Assembly (NCBI RefSeq): GCF_008728855.1
Contig: NZ_CP042906.1
Location: 4,793,501-4,857,500, forward strand
From: Hypericibacter terrae
GTDB taxonomy: Bacteria > Pseudomonadota > Alphaproteobacteria > Dongiales > Dongiaceae
Direction: 5' to 3'
DNA length: 64,000 bases
Positions 10,379 through 19,100 of the stretch are shown in pieces (the first letter of the stretch is position 1; each line of letters starts with the position of its first letter). Made by a program: the position numbers and the translations under genes. The notes under the pieces were generated by a model, which saw only the letters and a program-made list of their open reading frames with translations, had not been told where the DNA came from and searched no databases.

Positions 10379-10428
10379 GGCTTTGGCGCGATGGGTCCGC
10401 GGCTAGCGGATCCGAATTGGAGTCCTCG

Positions 10429-11199
10429 ATGTCAGTACGAAAAACCGAACGCCATAAGCGGCTGATCGCCGAGATCAGCACCAATCCGTCCATTATGATC
10501 CGCGATCTGGCCGAGACCTTGGGCGTATCGCGCGAGACGGTCCGGCGCGACTTTCAGGAGCTCAACCGCACCGGACGGCTGCATCGGCGCTATGGCGGCG
10601 GCGCCACCTTCACGCCGATCGGGTTCGAGACCAATCTCGAGGCCCGCTCGCAGCGGATGATCAAGGAACGCCAGCGCGTGGCCCTGCGCTCGGCCGATTT
10701 CATCAACGAGCACGAGGTCATCTTCATGTGCTCGGGCTCGACCACACTGCTGCTGGCCCAGGTGCTGCAGACCGTCGAGAAGAAGATCACCGTCATCACC
10801 AACAGTCTGCCGGGTTCCATTGCGCTCGCATCGAATCCGTCGATACGCACGATTCTGGCTCCCGGGCAAGTCGACTACAGCGAGGGCTTCGTCTGGGGTC
10901 ACGACACGACCGAGTATCTGAAGAAGTTTCACGCCGACGCGGCTTTCGTCACGGTCGACGGCATCACGCCCGACGGCGCCATGGAAATCGATCCGCGCAC
11001 CGCCTGGGTCATGCGCATCATGATCGCGCAATCGCGCCGGGTCGTGATGATGGTGGATCATTCCAAGTTCTATCAGGCGAGCCTGGAGAAATTCTGCGAC
11101 ATCAAGGATATCCACGTGATGATCGTGGACCGCGCGCCGGACGGCGAGCTGGGCGCGGCGTTGCGCCAGGCCGGCGTCATGATCGACGTCGCGCCCTAA
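10429..11199 (+). CDS. DeoR-family transcriptional regulator
   Basis: A 256-residue DeoR/GlpR-type regulator. The N-terminal helix-turn-helix is textbook (RHKRLIAEI, IRDLAETLGVSRETVRRDFQELNRTGRLHRRYGG), and the C-terminal sugar-phosphate-isomerase-like effector domain follows (FINEHEVIFMCSGSTTLLLAQVL, VITNSLPGSIAL, MMVDHSKF). Start at 10429 was chosen for its GGAG eight bases upstream and because the HTH begins properly there; an in-frame ATG lies 19 codons upstream. Such regulators usually sense phosphorylated intermediates, which fits the kinase at the end of the divergent operon. Confidence 0.92.
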   Translation: MSVRKTERHKRLIAEISTNPSIMIRDLAETLGVSRETVRRDFQELNRTGRLHRRYGGGATFTPIGFETNLEARSQRMIKERQRVALRSADFINEHEVIFMCSGSTTLLLAQVLQTVEKKITVITNSLPGSIALASNPSIRTILAPGQVDYSEGFVWGHDTTEYLKKFHADAAFVTVDGITPDGAMEIDPRTAWVMRIMIAQSRRVVMMVDHSKFYQASLEKFCDIKDIHVMIVDRAPDGELGAALRQAGVMIDVAP

Positions 11200-11376
11200 G
11201 CGGATCGCGCCCTCTCCGCTTTCCGCTGCCGCCATTCTGAAGCCCGATTCCGACGGCCCTCGTGCTCGCGCCCGGGGCGAACCGCACACGCATTTTCTCC
11301 GGCCGGAACAAACCGTTGGCGCTCGCTTTGCGGCATTCGGGCTTAATTATGTTGCATACGACAATAAAAACAGTGT

Positions 11377-11388
11377 CATATGCCACAT
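11377..11388 (+). promoter_or_regulatory. Candidate operator copy 3 (CATATGCCACAT) upstream of oxidase operon
   Basis: Exact repeat of the 12-mer at 10248-10259, located 97 bases before the oxidase start codon in a second AT-rich patch (11340-11395). A related TTGCATA sequence sits at 11352-11358, echoing the TTGCATATGCC on the minus strand near 10225-10235. The pattern suggests common control of the Liv operon and the 11485-16089 genes. Confidence 0.5.
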
Positions 11389-11484
11389 ATTGTCCGGCAA
11401 GTGCCAAGGACGAGGCCCGACGAGGTCCCGTTCACCACGCCCGTCTCAAGGGCGGCGGTCGCCGGATCCAGGTGGGAGGCGTGA

Positions 11485-13926
11485 ATGACGGCGGCACTGC
11501 CAACACAGGCTCAGGTGGTCATCATCGGCGGCGGCGTGATCGGCTGCTCGATCGCCTACCATCTGGCGCAGACGGGCTGCCGCGACGTGGTGCTGGTGGA
11601 ACGCCATCGGCTCACCTCGGGCTCGACCTGGCATGCGGCCGGCGGCATCGGACAGCTGCGCCAGAACGCCAACGTCACGAGGCTGCTGCGCGAATCCGTG
11701 AAGCTCTATGAGCGGCTCGAGGCCGAGACCGGCCAGGCCACCGGCTGGGTGCGCAACGGCTCGCTGCGACTGGCATCGAGCCAGGAACGCCGCGCCGAGT
11801 ACGAAGTCGCGGCCACCCGCGCGCGATCCTTCGGCATCCCCTTCGAGTTCGTCGGCCCCGACGAGATCAGGCGCATGGTCCCGACCATGACCGTGGACGA
11901 CCTCGTCTGCGCCGCCTTCGTCGCCGACGACGGGATCGGCAACCCCTCCGACATCGCGCTGGCCCTGGCCAAGGGTGCCCGCATGAAAGGCGCCCGCATC
12001 TTCGAGCATACCAAGGTGACCGGGATCACGCTCGAGCATGGGCGCGTCGCCGCCGTCGTTACCGACCAGGGCGCCATCCGCTGCGAGACCCTGGTCAATT
12101 GCGGGGGCATCTGGGCGCGCGAGATCGGCCGGCTCGCCGGCGTCAACGTGCCGCTGCAGCCCTCGCATCACCAATATTTCGTGACCGAGCGCATCGAGGG
12201 CCTGAAGAAGAATTTTCCGACCATCCGCGACACGGACAACAATCTCTATTTCAAGGAGGAGGTCGGCGGCCTCATCGTCGGTCAATATGAGTTCGACCCG
12301 ATCCCCTATCTCGAGGACCCGATTCCAGAGGGACATGAGTTCAAGCTCATGCCCGAGAACATCGCCCAGTTCGAACCGAGACTCCCTGCCGCCGCCTATC
12401 GCTTTCCTTCGCTGGAGAAGGCCGGCATCAAGCGCTGGTTCAACGGGATCGAATCCTTCACCGAGGACGGCATGTTCATCCTGGGCGAAGCGCCCGAGGT
12501 CGACCGCTTCTTCGTGGCGGCCGGCTTCAACGCCTTCGGTATCGCGTCGGCGGGCGGTGCCGGCATGGCCATGGCCCATTGGATCCTTCATGGCGAGCCG
12601 CCCTTCGATCTCTGGCCCGCCGACATCCGCCGCTTCGGAGCCTTCCACCGCTCGAAGCAGCAGATCCTGGTCCGCGGCCTCGAAGGCCAGGCACATCATT
12701 TCGCCATGCTTTGGCCCCATCTCGAGTTCCAGGCCGGCCGGCCGTTGCGGCGCAGCGCCGTTCATCACCTGCTCCAGGAGCAAGGCGCCTGCTTCGGCGC
12801 CAAGTTCGGCTGGGAGCGGGCCAACTGGTTTGCGCCCAAGGGCGTCGAGCCGCGCGACATCTACACCTTCGACCGCCCCAACTGGTTTCCCCATGTCGCG
12901 GCCGAGCATCGTGCCTGTCGCGAGACGGTCGCCCTCTTCGATCAGAGTCCCTTCGCGAAATACCATCTGTCGGGCCGCGATGCGGCCTCGGCTCTGGACC
13001 GGCTCTGTGCGGCGCGTCTGAAGCCGGCCGCGGGATCGGTGACCTACACGCAAGTCCTCAATCGCCGTGGCGGAATCGAGGCCGACCTGACCGTGACACG
13101 CCGTCGGGACGGCTCCTTCTTCATCGTGACCGGGACCGGCTTCGCCACGCGCGATTTCGTGACCCTGAGAAACGGGCTCGCCGGCGCCGATGCGCATCTG
13201 ATGGACGTGACCTCGGCCTATGGCTGCCTTTCGCTCATGGGCCCCAAGGCGCGCAACGTGCTGGCGCAGGTTGCCGAGGAAGACATTTCCGATGCCGCCT
13301 TCCCCTACGGGACCGCGCAGGATCTCTTTCTCGACGGCGCGCCGGTGCTGGCCTTGCGCGTCGGCTTTGCCGGCGAGCTGGGCTGGGAGCTCTATGTCCC
13401 GTGCGAATATATGGTGCGGGTCCATGACGCACTGGTCGCGGCCGGCGCCGCGCACGGGCTTCGCCATGGCGGCTATCGCGCGCTCGATTCGCTGCGCATG
13501 GAAAAGGCCCGCCGGGTCTGGGCGGCGGAGATCAACCCGGACTACACGCCCTTCGAGGCCGGCCTCGGCTTCGCGGTCGATCTGGAGAAGCCCGACTTCG
13601 TCGGCCGGGATGCCCTGCTGCGCCAGCGCGAGACCGGCGTCACCCGGCGGCTGGTCGCTTTCGTGGTCGAGGACCCGGACACGCTCCTCTATGGCCGCGA
13701 GACCATCTATCGCGACGGCGAGCGCGTCGGCTGGCTTGCTTCCGGCGGCTTCGGCTTCACCCTCGATCGCGCCATCGGGCTCGGCTATGTCAACACGCAA
13801 GGGATCTCCAGCGCGGCCCAGCTGGCGGAGGGCCGGTACGAGCTCGAGGTGCGAACGCACCGGGTGGCGGCCAAGCCGCATTTGAAATCGCCCTACGATC
13901 CGGACAACATCCGCATACGCGGCTAG
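11485..13926 (+). CDS. FAD-dependent oxidoreductase fused to GcvT domain (dimethylglycine/sarcosine dehydrogenase family)
   Basis: An 813-residue flavoprotein. The N-terminal DAO domain has the dinucleotide-binding GGGVIGCSIAYHLAQTG and STWHAAGGIGQLRQN, whose His matches the position of covalent FAD attachment in dimethylglycine dehydrogenase. Residues from about 430 form the folate-binding aminomethyltransferase (GcvT) half, with RVGFAGELGWELYVP and the C-terminal barrel. The family oxidatively demethylates N-methyl amino acids and passes the one-carbon unit to tetrahydrofolate. A GGAGG lies six bases before the ATG. It heads a plus-strand group with the SDR and aminotransferase. The substrate (dimethylglycine, sarcosine or another N-methyl or amino compound) is uncertain. 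Confidence 0.9.
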   Translation: MTAALPTQAQVVIIGGGVIGCSIAYHLAQTGCRDVVLVERHRLTSGSTWHAAGGIGQLRQNANVTRLLRESVKLYERLEAETGQATGWVRNGSLRLASSQERRAEYEVAATRARSFGIPFEFVGPDEIRRMVPTMTVDDLVCAAFVADDGIGNPSDIALALAKGARMKGARIFEHTKVTGITLEHGRVAAVVTDQGAIRCETLVNCGGIWAREIGRLAGVNVPLQPSHHQYFVTERIEGLKKNFPTIRDTDNNLYFKEEVGGLIVGQYEFDPIPYLEDPIPEGHEFKLMPENIAQFEPRLPAAAYRFPSLEKAGIKRWFNGIESFTEDGMFILGEAPEVDRFFVAAGFNAFGIASAGGAGMAMAHWILHGEPPFDLWPADIRRFGAFHRSKQQILVRGLEGQAHHFAMLWPHLEFQAGRPLRRSAVHHLLQEQGACFGAKFGWERANWFAPKGVEPRDIYTFDRPNWFPHVAAEHRACRETVALFDQSPFAKYHLSGRDAASALDRLCAARLKPAAGSVTYTQVLNRRGGIEADLTVTRRRDGSFFIVTGTGFATRDFVTLRNGLAGADAHLMDVTSAYGCLSLMGPKARNVLAQVAEEDISDAAFPYGTAQDLFLDGAPVLALRVGFAGELGWELYVPCEYMVRVHDALVAAGAAHGLRHGGYRALDSLRMEKARRVWAAEINPDYTPFEAGLGFAVDLEKPDFVGRDALLRQRETGVTRRLVAFVVEDPDTLLYGRETIYRDGERVGWLASGGFGFTLDRAIGLGYVNTQGISSAAQLAEGRYELEVRTHRVAAKPHLKSPYDPDNIRIRG

Positions 13927-13961
13927 GAACCCAGGCCCGCGCTGACGGGGAGGACGACGTC

Positions 13962-14747
13962 ATGGCACAAAGACTGGCAGGCAAACGCGCGCTCGTGACC
14001 GGTGCCGCCAGCGGCATGGGCCGGGCCATGGCGGAGACTTTCGCCCGCGAAGGAGCCATCGTCGCCGTTCATGCCCGCAGCCATGAGCGCGCCCGCGATA
14101 CCGTGGCTTCCATCACCCAAGCCGGCGGCAAGGCCTTCGCCGTGGCGGCCGACCTGGCCGTCAGCGCGGAGATCAAGGCCATGTGTGCCGACGCCATCAC
14201 GGGCCTCGGCGGGCTCGACATCCTCGTCAACAATGCCGGTGTCGTCGACTCCGCCAAGGTCACCGAGATGTCGGAAGAGATGTGGGATTGGACCATGGCG
14301 GTCAATCTCAAGGCGCCGTTCCTGGTCTCGAAGTTCACGCTCCCGGCCATGCTCGCCGCCGGCCAGGGCGGTTCCGTCATCTTCAACGCATCGACCAACG
14401 GCAAAACCGCGGATGCGGAATGGACCGCCTATAACAGCTCGAAGCATGGCGTCATCGGCTTCATGCGCTGTCTCGCGGCGGAGGTCGGCAAGGCCCAGAT
14501 CCGCGTGAATGCGATCTGCCCCGGTTGGATCGAGACGCCGCTGGCCCATGACATCCTCGGCAAGATCGCGAAGGAGTCCGGGCAGGAAACGGACCGGTAT
14601 TATGACAGCACGATGAAAACCAACATGATGGGTGCTCTGCTGCCAGCAAGCTCTGCGGCCGATCTCGCGCTCTTCCTCGCCAGCGACGAAGGCCGCTACA
14701 TCACCGGCCAGGCGATCAATCTCTGCGCCGGCCTCTGTACCTGGTAG
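13962..14747 (+). CDS. Short-chain dehydrogenase/reductase
   Basis: A 261-residue classical SDR. It shows the cofactor motif VTGAASGMGRAMA (TGxxxGxG) at residues 12-20, the NNAG motif at about 85, the catalytic Y and K in YNSSKHG, and the C-terminal GRYITGQAINLCAG. It would oxidise an alcohol or reduce a carbonyl with NAD(P). The gene starts 35 bases after the oxidase stop and precedes the aminotransferase by 55 bases, so all three are likely one transcript. Substrate is unknown. Confidence 0.92.
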   Translation: MAQRLAGKRALVTGAASGMGRAMAETFAREGAIVAVHARSHERARDTVASITQAGGKAFAVAADLAVSAEIKAMCADAITGLGGLDILVNNAGVVDSAKVTEMSEEMWDWTMAVNLKAPFLVSKFTLPAMLAAGQGGSVIFNASTNGKTADAEWTAYNSSKHGVIGFMRCLAAEVGKAQIRVNAICPGWIETPLAHDILGKIAKESGQETDRYYDSTMKTNMMGALLPASSAADLALFLASDEGRYITGQAINLCAGLCTW

Positions 14748-14802
14748 GAGTCGCGGCTGTCGCCGGAACCCCGGCTCTCCACATTTCAGGCACCAAGCCA
14801 CC

Positions 14803-16089
14803 ATGAACTTCATCCATGACCGCTTCGCCTCGAAGCGGGATGCCGCCGAGAAATCGGCGCGCTATTGGAATCCGGCCAAGACGCAGTTCTGGCAGGAAGT
14901 CGGGATCGACTTCATCATCGACCGCCGCAAAGGCTATTTCCTCTACGACTATTCGGGAAAGCGCCTGATCGATCTCCATCTCAATGGCGGCAATTTCAAT
15001 CTGGGGCATCTCAATGTCGAACTGGTCGCGACCCTCAAGGAGGGGCTCGATCATTTCGACATGGGCAATCATCATTTCCCGAGCCTCTGCCGCACGGCGC
15101 TGGCGGAAGCGCTCCATGAGGCGAGCCCGGACTCCCTGATCTATACGGTCTATGGCGCCAGCGGCAGCGAGGCGTCCGACATCGCGATCAAGAGCGCCCG
15201 CTACGCGACCCGGCGGCGCAAGATCGTCTCAGCCTTCAAGTCCTATCACGGCAGCACCGGCCTCTCGGTCTGTGCCGGCGACGAGCGCTTCACCGAACGC
15301 TTCCTGATCGCGCGGCCCGAGGAATTCGTCAACGTCCCCTTCAACGACCTGGGCGCGATGGAAAAGGCTCTGGCGGGCGGCGACGTGGCCGCCGTCATCC
15401 TCGAGACCATTCCCGCGACCTATGGCTTCCTCATGCCCCAGGACGGCTATCTGCCGGGCGTGAAGGCGCTCTGCGAGCGCCACGGCGCGCTCTATATCGC
15501 CGACGAGGTCCAGGCCGGCATGATGCGCACGGGCGAGATGTGGGCGGCGGTCAAGTATGGCGTGGTGCCCGACATCATCGTTGTCGCCAAGGGCATCGGC
15601 GGCGGCATCTTTCCGCTCGGCTGCGCGATCATGAACGAGCGCGCCGGCGGGTGGCTCAAGGAGGACGGCTTCGCCCATATCTCGACCGGCGGCGGCTCCG
15701 AGATCGCCTGCGTGGTCGCGCTCAAGGTGCTCGAAATCACCCAGCGGCCCGAGGTGCGCGCGAACATCCAGGCGCGCGCCGCGCAGTTCCGTGCCGGGCT
15801 CGACGCCATCCGCGCGCGCCATCCGGATTTCTTCCTGGGCATCCGCCAGAACGGCCTGATCTTCGGCCTGGAGTTCCCGAGGCCCAAGGGCGCCAATCCG
15901 GTGATGCGCGCGGCCTATCGCAACGGCGTCTGGGCGATCTTCTCGACCTTCGATCCGAGCGTGTTGCAGTTCAAGCCGGGACTGCTGGTCGACGCGGCGC
16001 TGGCGGAGGAGGTCCTCGCGATCATGGATCGGTCGATCGCCGAGGCGCATGCAGGGGTCAAGAGCGGCCGGGAGACGGTCGAAGGCTGA
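14803..16089 (+). CDS. Class-III PLP-dependent aminotransferase
   Basis: A 428-residue fold-type-I PLP enzyme of the class-III (omega-aminotransferase) family. The phosphate-cup turn is YGASGSEASD (about 117-126), the PLP-pyridine Asp is D234 in IADEVQAG, and the Schiff-base lysine is K263 in VVAKGIGGG. Family members transfer omega-amino groups, and a subgroup act as phospho-lyases on phosphorylated amino alcohols. Start at 14803 (MNFIHDRF) was chosen because it matches the family N-terminus and lies just after the SDR; a longer frame reading would overlap the SDR. With an APH-type kinase in the divergent operon, a phospho-lyase role is possible but unproven. Confidence 0.9.
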   Translation: MNFIHDRFASKRDAAEKSARYWNPAKTQFWQEVGIDFIIDRRKGYFLYDYSGKRLIDLHLNGGNFNLGHLNVELVATLKEGLDHFDMGNHHFPSLCRTALAEALHEASPDSLIYTVYGASGSEASDIAIKSARYATRRRKIVSAFKSYHGSTGLSVCAGDERFTERFLIARPEEFVNVPFNDLGAMEKALAGGDVAAVILETIPATYGFLMPQDGYLPGVKALCERHGALYIADEVQAGMMRTGEMWAAVKYGVVPDIIVVAKGIGGGIFPLGCAIMNERAGGWLKEDGFAHISTGGGSEIACVVALKVLEITQRPEVRANIQARAAQFRAGLDAIRARHPDFFLGIRQNGLIFGLEFPRPKGANPVMRAAYRNGVWAIFSTFDPSVLQFKPGLLVDAALAEEVLAIMDRSIAEAHAGVKSGRETVEG

Positions 16090-16099
16090 GGGGCGCCCC

Positions 16100-17368
16100 C
16101 TAGGCCGCAGCCATCTGTTTGGCGCCTCTACCCACGAAGAGCGCCATTCCCGCTGCGACCAGTCCCGTGGCGCCGGCGATCACGAAGGCCTCGAGATAGC
16201 GCCCCTCGACGGTGCGCATCATGCCGGCGAAGAAGGTGGCCGAGGCGGCGCCGATCTGATGCGCGGCCAGGATCCAGCCGAACATGACCGGCGCTTCCTG
16301 ATCGCCGAAACATTCGTTGGTCAGGCGCAAGGTCGGCGGCACGGTCGCGATCCAGTCGAGGCCGTAGAAGATCGCGAAGATCGAGAGCCCGTAGAACGAG
16401 AAATCCGCATAGGGCAGATAGATCAGCGAAAGCCCGCGCAGGCCGTAATACATGAAGAGGAGCTTGCGCGGATCGAACCGGTCGGTGAGCCAGCCCGACG
16501 CCGTGGTGCCGATCAGATCGAACACGCCCATCACGGCGAGCAGACTCGCCGCCTGCACCTCCGGCATCCCATGGTCCGAGCAGAGCGAGATCATATGCGT
16601 GCCCACCAGCCCGTTGGTGGTGAAGCCGCAGACGAAGAAGGTGCCGGCCAGGAGCCAGAAATCCCGCCTCGCCAGGCCCCGGACCAGGCCGCCCACGGCC
16701 GCGCCGATCACATTCCGCTTCGGCGCTTCCAGGACGACATGGCCGGCGGGGGCGCCATAGGGCATGAGGCCGATATCCGCCGGCCGTTCCGGCAGGAGCC
16801 ATGTCACCAGCGGGATCAGCAGCGCCATGCAGAGCGCAATCGTCAGCACGACATATTGCCAGCCTGCATATTCCGCGATCGCCGCCAGGCCCGGCAGGAA
16901 GATCAGGGTCCCGGTCGCGGTGCTGGCGGTGAGCAACCCCATCACCAGGCCGCGGTTGGTGACGAACCAGCGATTGACGATCGCGGCCCCCATCACGGCG
17001 GTGACGCAGCCGCTGCCGAGCCCCGAGAAGAAGCCCCAGCTCAGCACCAGCTGCCAGGGCTCGGTCATGAAATAGCTGGATCCGGTCGAGAGGCTCATCA
17101 GGACGAGCGCGCCGAGCAGCGTGCGCTTGATGCCGAAGCGCTGCATCACGGCTGCGGCGAACGGCCCGACCATGCCGTAGAGGAAGATGCCGGCCGCCGC
17201 CGAGCTGGAGACCGTCGCCCGGTTCCAGCCGAAGGCCTGCTCCAGCGGCACGAACAGCACGCCCGGGGTGGCGCGAAGCCCCGCGGTCGCCAGCAGCGAC
17301 AGGAAGATGACGGCGACCACCACGAAGGCGTAGCGGGGCGCGAAGGGGCGGGCGATGGCTATTGTCAT
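16100..17368 (-). CDS. MFS transporter
   Basis: A 422-residue major-facilitator protein with about 12 hydrophobic segments, beginning YAFVVVAVIFLSLLATAG and including the inter-segment motif GWLTDRFDPRKLL after segment 8. The N-terminal half (FGWNRATVSSSAAAGIFLYG) resembles monocarboxylate/oxalate-formate-like MFS permeases. It converges with the aminotransferase (10-base gap) but is divergent from the TetR regulator, with whose promoter it shares two operator-like palindromes. The start codon abuts the first palindrome, so repression by the neighbour is very likely. Substrate unknown. Confidence 0.9.
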   Translation of the reverse strand: MTIAIARPFAPRYAFVVVAVIFLSLLATAGLRATPGVLFVPLEQAFGWNRATVSSSAAAGIFLYGMVGPFAAAVMQRFGIKRTLLGALVLMSLSTGSSYFMTEPWQLVLSWGFFSGLGSGCVTAVMGAAIVNRWFVTNRGLVMGLLTASTATGTLIFLPGLAAIAEYAGWQYVVLTIALCMALLIPLVTWLLPERPADIGLMPYGAPAGHVVLEAPKRNVIGAAVGGLVRGLARRDFWLLAGTFFVCGFTTNGLVGTHMISLCSDHGMPEVQAASLLAVMGVFDLIGTTASGWLTDRFDPRKLLFMYYGLRGLSLIYLPYADFSFYGLSIFAIFYGLDWIATVPPTLRLTNECFGDQEAPVMFGWILAAHQIGAASATFFAGMMRTVEGRYLEAFVIAGATGLVAAGMALFVGRGAKQMAAA

Positions 17369-17416
17369 GTTACCGACCGGTACGTTAGAATAGCCTTATA
17401 GGTACCGCTCGGTAAC
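17369..17416. promoter_or_regulatory. Paired TetR-type operators, TACCGNNCGGTA
   Basis: GTTACCGACCGGTAC at 17369-17383 and GTACCGCTCGGTAAC at 17402-17416 each contain the palindrome TACCGNNCGGTA. The two sites are inverted copies of each other with 14 of 15 bases matching, 18 bases apart. One touches the MFS start codon and the other is 24 bases before the TetR start codon. The arrangement is what one expects of an autoregulated divergent exporter/repressor pair. Confidence 0.8.
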
Positions 17417-17439
17417 ATCGTCAAGAAGTTTTCACCGGA

Positions 17440-18063
17440 ATGGCGAAAAAGCCTGCCAAAGCCGCTGCCGCCGCCAAGGATGTTCCCGACGCGCCGCTGC
17501 GCGCCGTCGACCGGATCCGGCGCAGCGCGCGCGATCTCTTCTATCGCGAAGGCATCCGCGCGGTCGGGGTCGAGGAGATCGTGACCCAGGCGGGCGTCAC
17601 CAAGCCCAGCCTCTATCGCAGCTTCCCGTCCAAGGACGAGCTCGCCGCCGACTATCTGCGCGGCTACGAGGCCGAGTTCTGGGCGCGCTTCGACGCGGCC
17701 GTGGCGGCCCATCCAGGCAATCCCCGCGCGCAGATCCTGGATTATCTGACCCGCCTCGCGAGCCGCGCGGTCATGTCCGGCTATCGCGGCTGCGGCCTCA
17801 CCAACGCGGCGATCGAATATCCCGACCCGACCCATCCCGCGCGCACCGTCTCCGATCCGCATAAGCGCGCATTGCGCAAGCGCCTGAAAGCCATGGCCAC
17901 GGAAATGGGCGCCGCCCGTCCGGGCATCCTCGCGGACGGGCTGCTGCTGCTCATCGAGGGCACCTTCGCCTCGAGCCAGATCTTCGGGCCCGGGGGACCG
18001 GGCGGCTCGGTCGCCGCGGCGGCCGAGGCGCTGATAGAGGCCAGCCTGAAGAAAACCCGCTAG
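17440..18063 (+). CDS. TetR-family transcriptional repressor
   Basis: A 207-residue TetR regulator. After a short basic Ala/Lys lead the helix-turn-helix reads RIRRSARDLFYREGIRAV then VEEIVTQAGVTKPSLYRSFPSKDELAADYL. The C-terminal half is a helical ligand domain ending with a long FASSQIFGPGG loop. It is divergently transcribed from the MFS gene, with paired palindromes in the 71-base spacer, so it probably represses both genes until the transported compound is bound. Confidence 0.93.
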   Translation: MAKKPAKAAAAAKDVPDAPLRAVDRIRRSARDLFYREGIRAVGVEEIVTQAGVTKPSLYRSFPSKDELAADYLRGYEAEFWARFDAAVAAHPGNPRAQILDYLTRLASRAVMSGYRGCGLTNAAIEYPDPTHPARTVSDPHKRALRKRLKAMATEMGAARPGILADGLLLLIEGTFASSQIFGPGGPGGSVAAAAEALIEASLKKTR

Positions 18064-18127
18064 ACTGCGCACCGGACGCGCCGGGCAAACGGTCGGGCGC
18101 CGGGCATGTCAGGGGGCGGGCCCGCCG

Positions 18128-19084
18128 ATGTTCAGCTTACGAACCCACGCGATCATCAGCGGCGCGCTCTTCGCCGCCATGATCCTCTTCGCCATCGGCG
18201 GCAACATCGTCACCGGCGGCCGGCCGCTGAAAGACCCGACCCTCATGCTGGGGGCGAAGGTCCTGATCTTCGGCCTGTTCCTCGCCTTCGGCTTCTCGCT
18301 CATCCCGCTGATGCTCAAGATCTTCCTGGCGGGCCAGGTGGCGATCGGCAATGGCGAGGTCGGCATCGTCAAGACGCTCGCCGCGCATCAGGCGGCGGCC
18401 GTCTGGGTGATCTGGGGCCTCTTCATCGCCGGCATGGCGCTCGCGATCCCCGCCGCGATCAACGACAATTTCTTCGGGCCCGAGGCGGCGCAGTCCCTTC
18501 GCAGCCTGTTTCGCGGCGGCTCGAAAGGCCTCCTCGTCGCCCAGCCCAACATGACGCCCGACGAGATCGGCCGGCAATCGACGCTGGTGTTGAATCAGCT
18601 CAAGAACCCGTCCGGCCCCGGCGTCCCGATCGCCGACGGCGTGGTGTTCGATTTCCAGATTCCCGGCAGCGCCATCGTCTTCAAGGGCTGCCGCTATTAC
18701 TATATGAGCTTCTTCACCCACGACCCGACCCGTATCGAGGCGATCTCGATCGGCATCTCGCCCGACAAGATGAGCGTCGAAGCGGCCGATGCCGCCGATG
18801 CCGATCTGCGCGCGCGATTGAAGGCGGATGGCTGGCTGGCCGGCCACGAAGTCTACAAGACCGAGGAAGACCGGCAGCTCCATGGCGGGGCGACGCAAGG
18901 ACCCGAGGGCGACATGTGGCGCAAGGGCGACACCGTGCTGAACATCATGCGAAAGCGGATGGACGATCCGGTCGCCGGCGAGGATCCGGCCACGGCCGGC
19001 GAGTGGATCCAGTATGTCGATCTCTGGGCCTACCAGACCTATCCCTATATCGAGCGCTATGAATTCGCGCCGCCCTCACCGTAA
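18128..19084 (+). CDS. Hypothetical membrane protein with C-terminal soluble domain
   Basis: A 318-residue protein I do not recognise. It has three hydrophobic segments (about residues 9-27, 44-67 and 90-110) followed by some 200 polar residues predicted to be soluble, with a hydrophobic patch GSAIVFKGCRYYYMSFF near 190. The tail is rich in charged residues and ends EFAPPSP. It starts 64 bases after the TetR stop, and only 16 bases separate it from the next gene, so the two hypothetical genes probably form a pair. No enzymatic motif is visible. Confidence 0.75.
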   Translation: MFSLRTHAIISGALFAAMILFAIGGNIVTGGRPLKDPTLMLGAKVLIFGLFLAFGFSLIPLMLKIFLAGQVAIGNGEVGIVKTLAAHQAAAVWVIWGLFIAGMALAIPAAINDNFFGPEAAQSLRSLFRGGSKGLLVAQPNMTPDEIGRQSTLVLNQLKNPSGPGVPIADGVVFDFQIPGSAIVFKGCRYYYMSFFTHDPTRIEAISIGISPDKMSVEAADAADADLRARLKADGWLAGHEVYKTEEDRQLHGGATQGPEGDMWRKGDTVLNIMRKRMDDPVAGEDPATAGEWIQYVDLWAYQTYPYIERYEFAPPSP

Positions 19085-19100
19085 CCCGCCGGTCGAAGCC

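Larger units (their letters stand above)
10106..10428. promoter_or_regulatory. AT-rich divergent promoter region between binding-protein gene and deoR-like gene
   Basis: This 323-base stretch has no convincing gene. Bases 10205-10320 are conspicuously AT-rich compared with the rest of the window. A TTGACA hexamer reads on the minus strand at 10282-10277 and could be the -35 element for the Liv operon; a matching -10 is poor. Repeats of GCATATG and ATGCCACA cluster here, so it is probably the control region for both divergent transcripts. Confidence 0.6.

Noticed and set aside
11446..13881. An 811-codon frame antisense to the FAD/GcvT oxidase
   Set aside because: Same antisense artefact; the plus strand carries the recognisable DAO and GcvT domains.
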